In this document: positions 45,046 through 54,681 of the stretch, in pieces
Layout: each line of letters starts with the position of its first letter
Position numbering within the stretch: position 1 is the stretch's first letter
Assembly: GCA_018262705.1 (NCBI GenBank)
Contig: JADFDQ010000010.1
Location: forward strand, 1-64,000
Reading direction: 5' to 3'
Origin: Xanthomonas sp.
GTDB taxonomy: Bacteria; Pseudomonadota; Gammaproteobacteria; Xanthomonadales; Xanthomonadaceae
Length of the DNA stretch: 64,000 bases
Notes under the pieces: generated by a model
Databases searched by the model: none
Seen by the model: the letters and a program-made list of their open reading frames with translations, nothing else
What the model was told of the DNA's origin: nothing
Made by a program: the position numbers and the translations under genes

Positions 45046-46491
45046 TCAGCTCAGGTCTGCTGCGATGCGGCTGCCCCAGTCGTCCAATTGATCGAGCAGG
45101 GCGAGGGCGGTTGCGTCCTCGCTGCGTTCGACGCGCAATGCGGCGATTTGCGCGTCGAATTGCGCCAAGGTCAGCTCGGACACTCCGGAGTCGTCCAGCA
45201 GGCGGTGCTTGCGATAGGCGTTCCATTGCTCGCGTTCACTCGGAAGCAGGCTCTGCGGCCAGTTGCGCGCACGGTAGCGGAACAGCAGTTCGGTCAGTCG
45301 CGTATCGCGGAATGCGTAATGCGCACCGACCAGCAGCTGCGGCGGCGTGGCGCGCACCTGCGCCTGCAGGCGCAGGTCGGAATCGGGGATGAACGCGTCG
45401 TAGAGCGCTGCGTCAGCGTCGATTGAAGTCGGCGGGCGTTCGCGCGCAAACACGTGGCGAATTTTTTCGGCCAGCGCCGGTCCGGCGGCGCGCAGGCGGT
45501 CGGCGCGTGATTGCGAAATCTGTGGATCGACGCCGAGCCGTTCAAAATCCTCGGGGCGCAGATGTTCCCAGCGCACCAGCGCCGGGCACTTGTTGCTGTG
45601 GATTTCCTTCAGCGAAATGCGCGTCTGTCCTTCCGGCAATGCGTCTTGCCTGACATAGAGCCGGGCCGCAATCGCCTCGGCGTCCAGCGCCAGCAGGTCG
45701 TCTGGGTCGTCGTCCAGATCGAAGGCGATGTACCGGGTCTTGATCGAAGGATGCTGCGCCAGCACCAGCACCGGCGCAGCGCACAGGCGCGCGGCCGGGT
45801 AGCGCTGGGAAATGTGCAGCAGCGGACCGGAGGTCACCGGATCGGTCATCGCTTCAACGAAGCGCTTGTTGCGCAGCTGCAGCGCGTACTCCCACAGCTT
45901 CGGCTGGGCCTGCTTGAACAGTCGGGCGATGCCGATCAGGGCACGCACGTCGGACAGCGCCTCGTGCGCCGTGCCGACGCGCAGGCCGTTGTCCTCGGCC
46001 AGATGTTCCAGCTTGAAGCTGGTGCCCTTGCCGTCTTCGCGCTGCCGCCATTGAATGCCCTTCGGACGCAGCGCGTGCATCAGCCGCAGCGCGTCGAGCA
46101 GATCCCAGCGCGAATTGCCGTTCTTCCACTCGCGATCGTAGGGCGCGTAAAAATTGCGGTACAGCCCGTAGCGGATGAATTCATCGTCGAAGCGCAGCGA
46201 GTTGTAGCCGAGATTGCAGGTGTCCGGCCGCCCCATGTCCTCGGCAATGCGCGCGAAGGCTTCGGCTTCGGTCACGCCCTCGCGCAGCGCGCGCTGTGGC
46301 GTGATCCCCGTCACCAGGGTGGCGCCAGGCGAAGGCAGCAGGTCGTCGGCCGGCTGCACGAAAAAACTGATCGGCGCTTCGATTTCGTTCAACTCGGCGT
46401 CGGTTCGGATCGCCGCGAACTGCGCGATCCGACTCTGGCGCGGACTGGTGCCGAAGGTTTCGAGGTCGTAGAAGAAGAAGGAGGCGGGCAT
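45046..46491 (-). CDS. sbcB: Exodeoxyribonuclease I
   Basis: SbcB degrades single-stranded DNA 3' to 5' and acts in recombination and mismatch repair. It has 481 residues: the DEDDh exonuclease domain (about 1-185, FYDLETFG at the start, NSLRFDDEFIRY, HEALSDV near the end), then the SH3-like and helical C-terminal domains (SLKEIHSNKCPALV). The start follows from FFFYDLETFG. It is next to a small accessory island and recN. Confidence 0.95.
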   Translation of the reverse strand: MPASFFFYDLETFGTSPRQSRIAQFAAIRTDAELNEIEAPISFFVQPADDLLPSPGATLVTGITPQRALREGVTEAEAFARIAEDMGRPDTCNLGYNSLRFDDEFIRYGLYRNFYAPYDREWKNGNSRWDLLDALRLMHALRPKGIQWRQREDGKGTSFKLEHLAEDNGLRVGTAHEALSDVRALIGIARLFKQAQPKLWEYALQLRNKRFVEAMTDPVTSGPLLHISQRYPAARLCAAPVLVLAQHPSIKTRYIAFDLDDDPDDLLALDAEAIAARLYVRQDALPEGQTRISLKEIHSNKCPALVRWEHLRPEDFERLGVDPQISQSRADRLRAAGPALAEKIRHVFARERPPTSIDADAALYDAFIPDSDLRLQAQVRATPPQLLVGAHYAFRDTRLTELLFRYRARNWPQSLLPSEREQWNAYRKHRLLDDSGVSELTLAQFDAQIAALRVERSEDATALALLDQLDDWGSRIAADLS

Positions 46492-46559
46492 GGGAGTCGG
46501 TTAGGTTGTGAGGAAGGTCGAATTGCGATCGGCTCGGAAATCGCGTCCTGATAGCTGGA

Positions 46560-46694
46560 TCAATGCGCCTCCAGCCATCCCCATGCAGGCGTCAAGTTAC
46601 CCCAGTCGAAGCTGACCTCCAAGCTGCCGTCATCATTGACGATGCGCAAGGTGTCGTTGTCCTTGGTGACGAACATGACCTTGCCGTAGATTTT
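46560..46694 (-). pseudogene. Open 3' fragment of an unidentified protein fused out of frame to the methyltransferase remnant
   Basis: In a different frame from the methyltransferase fragment, 44 codons read KIYGKVMFVTKDNDTL and onward through EVSFDWGNLTPAWGW to a TGA. The text has real protein character (alternating strands, acidic loops), but it has no start. It may be the C-terminus of another restriction-modification protein joined by a deletion. I cannot name its source. Confidence 0.4.
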
Positions 46695-47049
46695 CGGTAT
46701 AGACCCAGTCCTTGTTGCCGGTGTTGTACGGCGGGTCGATGTAGATCACCCGGATGCGGCCGGCGTGGGTGGCTTTGAGCAGACGCAGCACATCGAAGTT
46801 GTCGCCTTCGATAATCAGGTTGCAGTGTGGCGCTTCTGTCGGCATGTCCGCCGCGCGGTGACCCAGCGCCGGCTGCAGGCACGGCAGCACGATATCGGCA
46901 TTCAGCGCGGCATCTCGGGCGATGGCATCGCTTTCCCAATACAGGCCCAATTTGCGCTTGCTCAGGTGTTCTACCAGTAGGCGGCGCAACTCCTGCGCGT
47001 TCATGGCGTCCAGACGGGCCAGCAGGTTGGGCGGTGCAGGGTGGCTCAT
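46633..47049 (-). pseudogene. Truncated type III DNA methyltransferase (mod remnant)
   Basis: The open frame has 138 residues. It starts normally (MSHPAPPNLLARLDAMNAQELRRLLVEHL) and includes the methyltransferase motifs GDNFDVLRLL and IYIDPPYNTGNKDWVY, as in type III Mod proteins. After DWVYTE the sequence stops making sense and ends. A full Mod needs 500 or more residues, so this is a remnant. The lost part probably included the target recognition and SAM domains, and no Res gene is present. Confidence 0.75.
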
Positions 47050-47095
47050 GGGGTGCGGTTTCCGGGATTGTCGTGACGTATCCAGTTCGTTTCCG

Positions 47096-47446
47096 TCACG
47101 CCGCGCGAATCAGGAATTCGGTGGCTTTGGCGACGGGGTGCACCTGCCGGGCTTCTCGGCGGAGTTCGACGAGACCGTAGCGTTGCATAGTCTTGAGGGT
47201 GCGGCTGAGGTTGCTGGGCGCGCGTCCGCTGAGTTCGGCCAGTTGTGTCAGCGAATCTGGGCGATGCTCACGAATCAATCGGAGCAAGGCGCGGTTGTCG
47301 TCCGACAGAACTTCAGCCAAGGAACGCATGGAGGTGAACCAGATCTTGGGCTCGCCTGGTTCCGGCTTGCGCTCCCCGCGCGCAATGGCAAGTGCGCGGC
47401 TGCGAATGGCGTTCTGTGATGCGATGCCGATCACGATGGGTTTCAT
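47096..47446 (-). CDS. MarR/HTH-like antitoxin (TumA-type)
   Basis: This 116-residue winged-helix protein (DNRALLRLIREHRPDSLTQLAELSGRAPSNLSRTLKTMQRYGLVEL) has the antitoxin form seen with TumE/DUF6516 toxins. It follows the toxin gene with a 4-base ATGA overlap, so the toxin is encoded first. It should neutralise the toxin and repress the operon. The pairing is inferred from order and family. Confidence 0.75.
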   Translation of the reverse strand: MKPIVIGIASQNAIRSRALAIARGERKPEPGEPKIWFTSMRSLAEVLSDDNRALLRLIREHRPDSLTQLAELSGRAPSNLSRTLKTMQRYGLVELRREARQVHPVAKATEFLIRAA

Positions 47447-47814
47447 TGCTGAGCCTCCTTCAAATCGCGATCCACTTCATCGAAGAAATCCGACAGTAAT
47501 TGACCGGGACTTGCGAATTCGTAGGGCACGCCCTTGTCGCGCGCGTGCCGATGGCGATGGTCATAGGCTAGCCGGCGGCCGGTAAACCGCATCCGCCCCG
47601 GCGCTTTGACCGCGTGTGCGTTGTCGTAGCCAAGCAGCCGTGCGCCGTTGCGGTCATGCAGGGTGAGTGCGTAGCGGATGCCATGGGGAATGTGGGTGTT
47701 GGGTTCAACCTGCCAAGCTTCAATCTTGATCCAATAGCCATTTTCCTGATCGTAGATATCGCCATGCAGCGACAGCAGCGTATCCAGTGCATGGTCGGTG
47801 GGCTGGTTGATCAT
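47443..47814 (-). CDS. TumE-type toxin (DUF6516 family)
   Basis: This 123-residue protein has the DUF6516/TumE layout (GYWIKIEAWQVEPNTHIPHGIRY, LTLHDRNGARLLGYDNAHAV), a family annotated as toxins of two-gene systems. The mechanism is not settled as far as I know. It overlaps its HTH partner gene. The ATG lies in a palindrome and very close to a -10-like box. The pair stands beside a methyltransferase remnant, between sbcB and recN. Confidence 0.75.
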   Translation of the reverse strand: MINQPTDHALDTLLSLHGDIYDQENGYWIKIEAWQVEPNTHIPHGIRYALTLHDRNGARLLGYDNAHAVKAPGRMRFTGRRLAYDHRHRHARDKGVPYEFASPGQLLSDFFDEVDRDLKEAQQ

Positions 47815-47834
47815 ATCATCAGATGATAACTATA
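47814..47834 (-). promoter_or_regulatory. Operator palindrome and -10 box of the toxin-antitoxin operon
   Basis: TATCATC-A-GATGATA (47814-47828) is a perfect palindrome that begins at the toxin start codon. TATAGT (47834-47829, minus strand) directly precedes it, so the predicted transcript has only about eight bases before the ATG. No good -35 box is seen. The site is well placed for repression by the HTH antitoxin. Confidence 0.5.
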
Positions 47835-47862
47835 GTGTGATGGCGTCTGGCCTGGTGCGAGT

Positions 47863-49521
47863 TCAACCCTGTTGCAGCAAGCGCTTCGCCGCCGCGCGCG
47901 CCTCGTCGCTGACATCCGCGCCGCCCAGCATGCGGGCGATTTCTTCGATGCGGCCAGCACTGTCCAGCGCGAGCACCGCCGATTGCGTGATGCCGTCTTG
48001 CGCGGCTTTGCTGACGCGGTATTGGGTGTGGCCGGCTGCCGCCACTTGCGGTTGGTGGGTGACGCACAGCACTTGTCTGGATGCGCCAAGCTGGCGCAGT
48101 TTGGCACCCACGGCGGCGGCCACGGCGCCGCCGATGCCGGCATCGACTTCATCGAAGATCATGCACGGCACCGCGTCCTGGCCTTGGGTGGCCACTTCAA
48201 TGCCCAATGAAATGCGCGAGAGTTCGCCGCCCGAGGCCACTTTGCGCAGCGGGCGCGGCGGTTGGCCGGGGTTGGCGGCGACCAGAAATTCGGCGCGTTC
48301 GCTGCCGTTTGGGTCTGGTGTTGCGTGGGTGTTAGCTTCGAGCTGGACTTCGAAGCGGCCACCAGCCATGCCCAGTTCGGAAATCAGCGCCGTCACAGCG
48401 TCGGCCAGTGCGGTGGCGGCCTGTTGACGCGAGGCGCGCAGTGTCTTGGCGGCGTTTTGCCAATCGCTTTGGGCGCTGGCGATGTCGCATTCCAGCCGTT
48501 GCAAGGCGGCGTCGGCATCGGCCAATGAATCCAGTTCGATGGCCAGTGCGTCGCGATGCGCGGCCAATTGCTCAGGCGCGATGCGGTGCTTGCGTGCCAG
48601 ATCTTGCACGCGGGTGAGCTGGCGTTCGATCTCGGCCAGCGCATCGGGGTCCAGATCCAAATCGTCGCGAATGCGTTCGAGCAGGGCGAGTGCTTCGTCC
48701 AGTTGGATGGCGGCCGAATCCAGCAGCGTATCCACTTCGCGTAAACGCGGCTCGTGCGCGGCTTCGCGTTGCAGGCCGTTGCGCAGGTGTTGCACGCGGC
48801 TGCCCAGCGCGTTATCGCCACTCAATGTGGCCAGCCCGGCGTCGCAAGCGGCAATCAAGGACGCGGCATGCGCATGGCGGCGGTGGTTGGCGTCGAGTTC
48901 GGCCAAGACCGCCGGTTCCAGCGGCTGCGCCTGCAATTCGTGCAATTGGTGTTGCAGCCACTGCTGGCGGTCGGCCAGGTCGCCGCGTGCGAGCAGGGCA
49001 GCGCGCGCATCAAACAGTTGCTTCCAGCGCGTGGACGTGTTGCGCACCGTGTCCAGCAAGCGTGGGTGGCGGGCGGCGGCATCGAGCAAATCGGTTTGTT
49101 GTGCGCGCACCAACAGCGCTTGTTGGGCGTGCTGGCCGTGGATTTCCACCAGCAGACCGGCCAGCTCGGTCAATTGCGCGAGGGTGGCGGCGCGGCCATT
49201 GATCCACGCCTTGCTGCCGCCATCGGCGCGCAGGGTGCGGCGCAGTTGGCAGCTCTCGTCTTCATCCAATTCGGCATCGCGCAGCCAAGCGCGGGCCATT
49301 CCGGCATCGTCCAAGGTGAATTCTGCGGCCAGTTCGGCGCGCTGCGCGCCATGGCGCACCACGCCGGCATCGGCGCGGGCACCCGACAAGAAGCCCAGCG
49401 CATCCACCAACAAGGATTTGCCGGCCCCGGTTTCGCCGGAGACAACGGTCAGGCCCGCGCCAAACTCCAGTTCGGCATGGGCAACAACGACGAAATCGCG
49501 GATGGACAGGCGCAGCAGCAT
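47863..49521 (-). CDS. recN: DNA repair protein RecN
   Basis: RecN is an SMC-like ATPase used in double-strand break repair. It has 552 residues: N-terminal ATPase half with Walker A SGETGAGKS, a long coiled-coil arm (about 150-370), and the C-terminal half with signature VASGGELSRISL and Walker B CMIFDEVDAGIGG. Length and motifs are normal. The start MLLRLSIRDFVVV is the family start. It is divergent from hrcA, as in many proteobacteria. Confidence 0.96.
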   Translation of the reverse strand: MLLRLSIRDFVVVAHAELEFGAGLTVVSGETGAGKSLLVDALGFLSGARADAGVVRHGAQRAELAAEFTLDDAGMARAWLRDAELDEDESCQLRRTLRADGGSKAWINGRAATLAQLTELAGLLVEIHGQHAQQALLVRAQQTDLLDAAARHPRLLDTVRNTSTRWKQLFDARAALLARGDLADRQQWLQHQLHELQAQPLEPAVLAELDANHRRHAHAASLIAACDAGLATLSGDNALGSRVQHLRNGLQREAAHEPRLREVDTLLDSAAIQLDEALALLERIRDDLDLDPDALAEIERQLTRVQDLARKHRIAPEQLAAHRDALAIELDSLADADAALQRLECDIASAQSDWQNAAKTLRASRQQAATALADAVTALISELGMAGGRFEVQLEANTHATPDPNGSERAEFLVAANPGQPPRPLRKVASGGELSRISLGIEVATQGQDAVPCMIFDEVDAGIGGAVAAAVGAKLRQLGASRQVLCVTHQPQVAAAGHTQYRVSKAAQDGITQSAVLALDSAGRIEEIARMLGGADVSDEARAAAKRLLQQG

Positions 49522-49562
49522 GGATCGTGATTGTGCCTGCGCATGGCGTGGAGGGATAGCGC

Positions 49563-49591
49563 TTGCGCGATGGCGCCGACGCGCCTACAAC
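49563..49591 (+). promoter_or_regulatory. Candidate hrcA promoter, leaderless geometry
   Basis: TTGCGC and TACAAC are spaced by 17 bases, and the -10 box ends six bases before the hrcA ATG. Transcription would start at or near the start codon. No CIRCE element is present here. Confidence 0.4.
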
Positions 49592-49597
49592 CTTGGC

Positions 49598-50650
49598 ATG
49601 ACCCGCCGTCGCCCCGAAGACATCGCCCTTGATCCGCGCGCGCGCCAGCTGCTGCGTGCGCTGGTGGCGCGTCACATTCGCAGCGGCGAACCGATCGGAT
49701 CGCAGACGCTGGCCCGGCACGCGGGGTTGGATGTCAGCCCGGCCACGATCCGCAATATTTTGGCCACACTGGAAGATGCCGGCCTGCTGGCGGCCCCGCA
49801 CAGCAGCGCCGGTCGGGTGCCGACCGCGCAGGGCTATCGCCTGTTCGTGGATTCGCTGCTGCAGATCAAGCCGCTGGCTCAGGGCGAGATCGACCGTCTG
49901 CGCAGCGAACTGCCCACAGGAGCGGGCACGCGCGCGCTGCTGGACAGCACCTCGGAGCTGCTTTCGACGATGACCCGCTTTGCCGGCATGGTCAGCGTGC
50001 CCAAGCGCGAGAGTTTTGCGTTTCGACAGATCGATTTCGTGGTGCTGGATCCGCAGCGGGTGCTGGCCATTTTGGTGTTCGCCGATGGCGAGATCCAGAA
50101 CCGGATCGTGCCGCTGCGGCGGGCGCTGTCGCCGTCGGAGCTGGAGCAGGCCGCCAATTACCTGAACACCCATTTTGCCGGGCAGCCGCTGGACCGGATT
50201 CGCGCCGCGCTGTTGCGCGAGCTGCGCGACGCCCGCAGCGAGATGGAGCGCCTGCTGGCGGCGGCGGTCGATCTGACCGATGAGGCGTTCGCCTCCAGCG
50301 CCGCCGACGATGTGCTGGTGGCCGGGCAGACCCGGTTGATGGGCCTGCAGGATCTGAGCGATCTCGACCAGCTGCGCGCGCTGTTCGAAACGTTTTCCGA
50401 CAAGCGTGAGCTGTTGCGCTTGCTGGAACGCATTGCGCGCGCGCCGGGGATGCGGGTGTTCATCGGCGAGGAAACCGGGCTGGCGCCGCTGGAGGGGATG
50501 TCTTTGGTGGGCGCACCCTACGGCCGGGACGGCAAGGTGTTGGGCGTGGTGGGCGTGATCGGACCCAGCCGCATGGCCTACGAGCGGGTGATTCCGGTGG
50601 TCGAAGCCACCGCCGCCGCGCTCGGCGCTGCCTTGATTCCTGACCCGTGA
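49598..50650 (+). CDS. hrcA: Heat-inducible transcription repressor HrcA
   Basis: HrcA represses heat-shock genes by binding CIRCE. It has 350 residues with an N-terminal winged helix (about 5-75, SGEPIGSQTLARHAGLDVSPATIRNILATLE), a GAF-like domain and an inserted dimerisation part (SVPKRESFAFRQIDFV, GLAPLEGMSLVGAPYG). It is first in the hrcA-grpE-dnaK-dnaJ group. I found no CIRCE in the window, so its targets, probably groESL, lie elsewhere. The ATG has no Shine-Dalgarno sequence. Confidence 0.94.
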   Translation: MTRRRPEDIALDPRARQLLRALVARHIRSGEPIGSQTLARHAGLDVSPATIRNILATLEDAGLLAAPHSSAGRVPTAQGYRLFVDSLLQIKPLAQGEIDRLRSELPTGAGTRALLDSTSELLSTMTRFAGMVSVPKRESFAFRQIDFVVLDPQRVLAILVFADGEIQNRIVPLRRALSPSELEQAANYLNTHFAGQPLDRIRAALLRELRDARSEMERLLAAAVDLTDEAFASSAADDVLVAGQTRLMGLQDLSDLDQLRALFETFSDKRELLRLLERIARAPGMRVFIGEETGLAPLEGMSLVGAPYGRDGKVLGVVGVIGPSRMAYERVIPVVEATAAALGAALIPDP

Positions 50651-50701
50651 GCCCCCATGACGGGTTCGGGCGCGGCCTTCGCCGCCATTCGAACCATGGA
50701 C

Positions 50702-51202
50702 ATGACAAACGATCCGATGCAGGAAAGCGACGAGAGCAATGCGCTGGAGCCGATGGATGAACTGGAAGTGCTGCGCGCTGAAGTCGATCAGCTCAAGGCG
50801 CAGGCGCTGATCGATCGCGCTGATCTGGAAAACCGCCGCAAGCGCATCGAGCGCGATATTGAAAACGCGCGCAAATTCGCCAACGAACGCCTGTTGCAGG
50901 ATCTGCTGCCGGTGTTCGACAGCCTCGACGCCGGACTGTCGGCGGTCGCTGCAGAGGAGTCTCCGCTGCGGCAGGGGCTGGAGCTGACCTTGCAGCAACT
51001 TCTGAAAGTCGCCAGCGAGAATGGCCTGCGCATCGTCAATCCGGTGGGCGAGCCGTTCGATCCCGATTTTCATCAGGCCATCAGCCAGGGCGCTGCCGAG
51101 GGCATCGCGCCGGGGCATGTGATCAACGTGTTCCAGAAGGGCTACACCCTCAACGGCCGGTTGCTCAGACCGGCGCTGGTGATCGTGGCCAAGCACGATT
51201 GA
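50702..51202 (+). CDS. grpE: Nucleotide exchange factor GrpE
   Basis: GrpE releases ADP from DnaK. It has about 166 residues from the ATG at 50702: an acidic N-terminus, a long coiled coil ([29 protein letters not shown]), the four-helix part ([21 protein letters not shown]) and the C-terminal beta wing ([29 protein letters not shown]). In-frame ATGs at 50657, 50696 and 50717 are alternatives; none has a clear ribosome site, so the start is uncertain. It lies 51 bases after hrcA. Confidence 0.92.
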   Translation: MTNDPMQESDESNALEPMDELEVLRAEVDQLKAQALIDRADLENRRKRIERDIENARKFANERLLQDLLPVFDSLDAGLSAVAAEESPLRQGLELTLQQLLKVASENGLRIVNPVGEPFDPDFHQAISQGAAEGIAPGHVINVFQKGYTLNGRLLRPALVIVAKHD

Positions 51203-51216
51203 TTTTTCAGGCTGCC

Positions 51217-51245
51217 CTTGAAGGCGCAGCCGATACACCCCAAAT
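51217..51245 (+). promoter_or_regulatory. Sigma-32 heat-shock promoter before dnaK
   Basis: CTTGAA (51217-51222) and CCCCAAAT (51238-51245) are spaced by 15 bases, close to the sigma-32 consensus CTTGAAA / CCCCATNT. The site lies between grpE and dnaK, 57 bases before the dnaK ATG, so dnaK can be induced apart from hrcA-grpE. Confidence 0.7.
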
Positions 51246-51301
51246 ACCCGTCATCGGCGCAGTGCGCCACACGAACAACACGAATTTCAGAGGACATCAC
51301 C

Positions 51302-53230
<1,929 letters not shown>

Positions 53231-53233
53231 TGT

Positions 53234-53259
53234 CAGGGGTCAGAGGCCAGAGGCCGGGG
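53234..53259. repeat. Heptamer tandem repeat (CAGRGGY)
   Basis: Units CAGGGGT, CAGAGGC and CAGAGGC follow three bases after the dnaK stop. It is the first of two such blocks in the 234-base dnaK-dnaJ spacer, which has no gene. Confidence 0.7.
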
Positions 53260-53370
53260 ATTGATAAAGAGCCGAGCGCAGGGAAATTCCCGGCCCTCGG
53301 CTCTGTGTTGATGCCTTCCCGTAATCAGCCGAGCGAGCCGACATGACAAAAAACACGCGAGATCTATCCG

Positions 53371-53412
53371 GTTCCCGGTCCCCTGTTCCCGGTCCCCTGT
53401 TCCCGGTTCCCG
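53371..53412. repeat. Heptamer tandem repeat (GTTCCCG/GTCCCCT)
   Basis: Six 7-bp units alternate GTTCCCG, GTCCCCT, GTTCCCG, GTCCCCT, GTTCCCG, GTTCCCG, so there is also a 14-bp period. The block ends about 50 bases before the dnaJ start and could affect the mRNA between the two genes. Confidence 0.8.
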
Positions 53413-53464
53413 TCCACGAGATCGCCCCCGACCGCCGCATCGAACACCGCCTGAAGCATGTGCA

Positions 53465-54598
53465 ATGAGCAAACGTGACTACTACGAAGTGCTGGGCGTG
53501 GAACGCAGCGCCGACGACGGGGCGCTGAAGAAGGCCTACCGCCGCTGTGCGATGAAATACCACCCCGACCGCAATCCGGACGATGCCGGCGCGGAAGTCG
53601 CGTTCAAGGAGTGCAAGGAGGCCTACGACGTCCTTGGCGATCCGGCCAAACGCCGTTTGTACGATCAGCAGGGCCACGCCGCGTTCGAGCACGGCATGGG
53701 CAGCGGCGCGGGGTCCGGGCCGGGGTTCGCCGACGTCGGCGACATCTTCGGCGATATCTTCGGAAATATTTTCGGCGGTGGCGGCGCGCGTGCGCGCGGT
53801 CCGCGCCGCGGTGCCGACGTCGGCTATGTGATGGAGCTCGATCTCGAAGAGGCCGTGGCCGGCATCGAAAAACAGATCCACATTCCCACGCTGACGACCT
53901 GCAGCCACTGCAAAGGCAGTGGTTCCGAAGACGGCCGGATCGAAACCTGCACGACCTGTCAGGGGCGCGGTCAGGTGCGCATGCAGCGCGGCCCGTTCGT
54001 GATGCAGACGCCGTGCCCGCAGTGCCACGGTGCCGGCAAGTCCATTCCCAATCCGTGCCACGAATGCCACGGCCACGGCCGGGTCGAAGAAGACAAGACG
54101 CTGGCGGTCAAGATTCCCGCAGGCGTCGACGTCGGTGACCGCATCCGGCTGGCGGGCGAGGGCGAAGCCGGGCCGACCGGCACGCCGCCGGGCGATCTGT
54201 ACGTCGAGGTGCGGGTGCGTCCGCACGCGATCTTCGAGCGCGACGGCGACGATCTGCACTGCGAGGTGCCGATCCGCATCTCACAGGCGGCGCTGGGCGA
54301 CAGCGTGCGGGTGCCGACCTTGGGCGGCGAGGCCGAGCTGAGGATTCCATCCGAAACCCAAAGCGGCAAGGTGTTTCGGCTGCGCGAGAAGGGCGTCAAA
54401 TCCGTGCGCAGCCGCCAGCCCGGCGACCTGTTCTGCAAAGTGGTGGTGGAAACCCCGGTCAATCTCACCGTTGAGCAGCGCGAGCTGCTGGAAAAATTCG
54501 AGACGACCTTCGTCGGCGACGGTGCGCGCCGGCATTCGCCCAAGTCCAGCACCTTCATCGACGGCGTGAAAGGCTTCTGGGACCGGATGGTGTCGTAA
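53465..54598 (+). CDS. dnaJ: Chaperone protein DnaJ
   Basis: This Hsp40 co-chaperone has 377 residues: the J domain with HPD in KYHPDRNP (about 5-70), a Gly/Phe-rich linker ([12 protein letters not shown]), four zinc-finger repeats ([32 protein letters not shown]) and the C-terminal substrate domain ([15 protein letters not shown]). All key residues are present. It belongs to the heat-shock group but is split from dnaK by a 234-base spacer full of short repeats. A heptamer repeat also follows its stop. Confidence 0.97.
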   Translation: MSKRDYYEVLGVERSADDGALKKAYRRCAMKYHPDRNPDDAGAEVAFKECKEAYDVLGDPAKRRLYDQQGHAAFEHGMGSGAGSGPGFADVGDIFGDIFGNIFGGGGARARGPRRGADVGYVMELDLEEAVAGIEKQIHIPTLTTCSHCKGSGSEDGRIETCTTCQGRGQVRMQRGPFVMQTPCPQCHGAGKSIPNPCHECHGHGRVEEDKTLAVKIPAGVDVGDRIRLAGEGEAGPTGTPPGDLYVEVRVRPHAIFERDGDDLHCEVPIRISQAALGDSVRVPTLGGEAELRIPSETQSGKVFRLREKGVKSVRSRQPGDLFCKVVVETPVNLTVEQRELLEKFETTFVGDGARRHSPKSSTFIDGVKGFWDRMVS

Positions 54599-54602
54599 GT
54601 CG

Positions 54603-54627
54603 GGGGCCAGGGGCCAGGGGCCAGGGG
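54603..54627. repeat. Heptamer tandem repeat (GGGGCCA)
   Basis: Three exact GGGGCCA units and a partial fourth lie five bases after the dnaJ stop, before the prephenate dehydrogenase gene. Confidence 0.8.
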
Positions 54628-54681
54628 AAAGGGCGGCGGGTTCTGGCAGAATCCAGACTTTCGGTTTGACTCCCTCACGCT

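Noticed and set aside
49522-51301. Search for a CIRCE element near hrcA, grpE and dnaK
   Set aside because: No TTAGCACTC-N9-GAGTGCTAA-like repeat was found by eye in these spacers, so none is reported.
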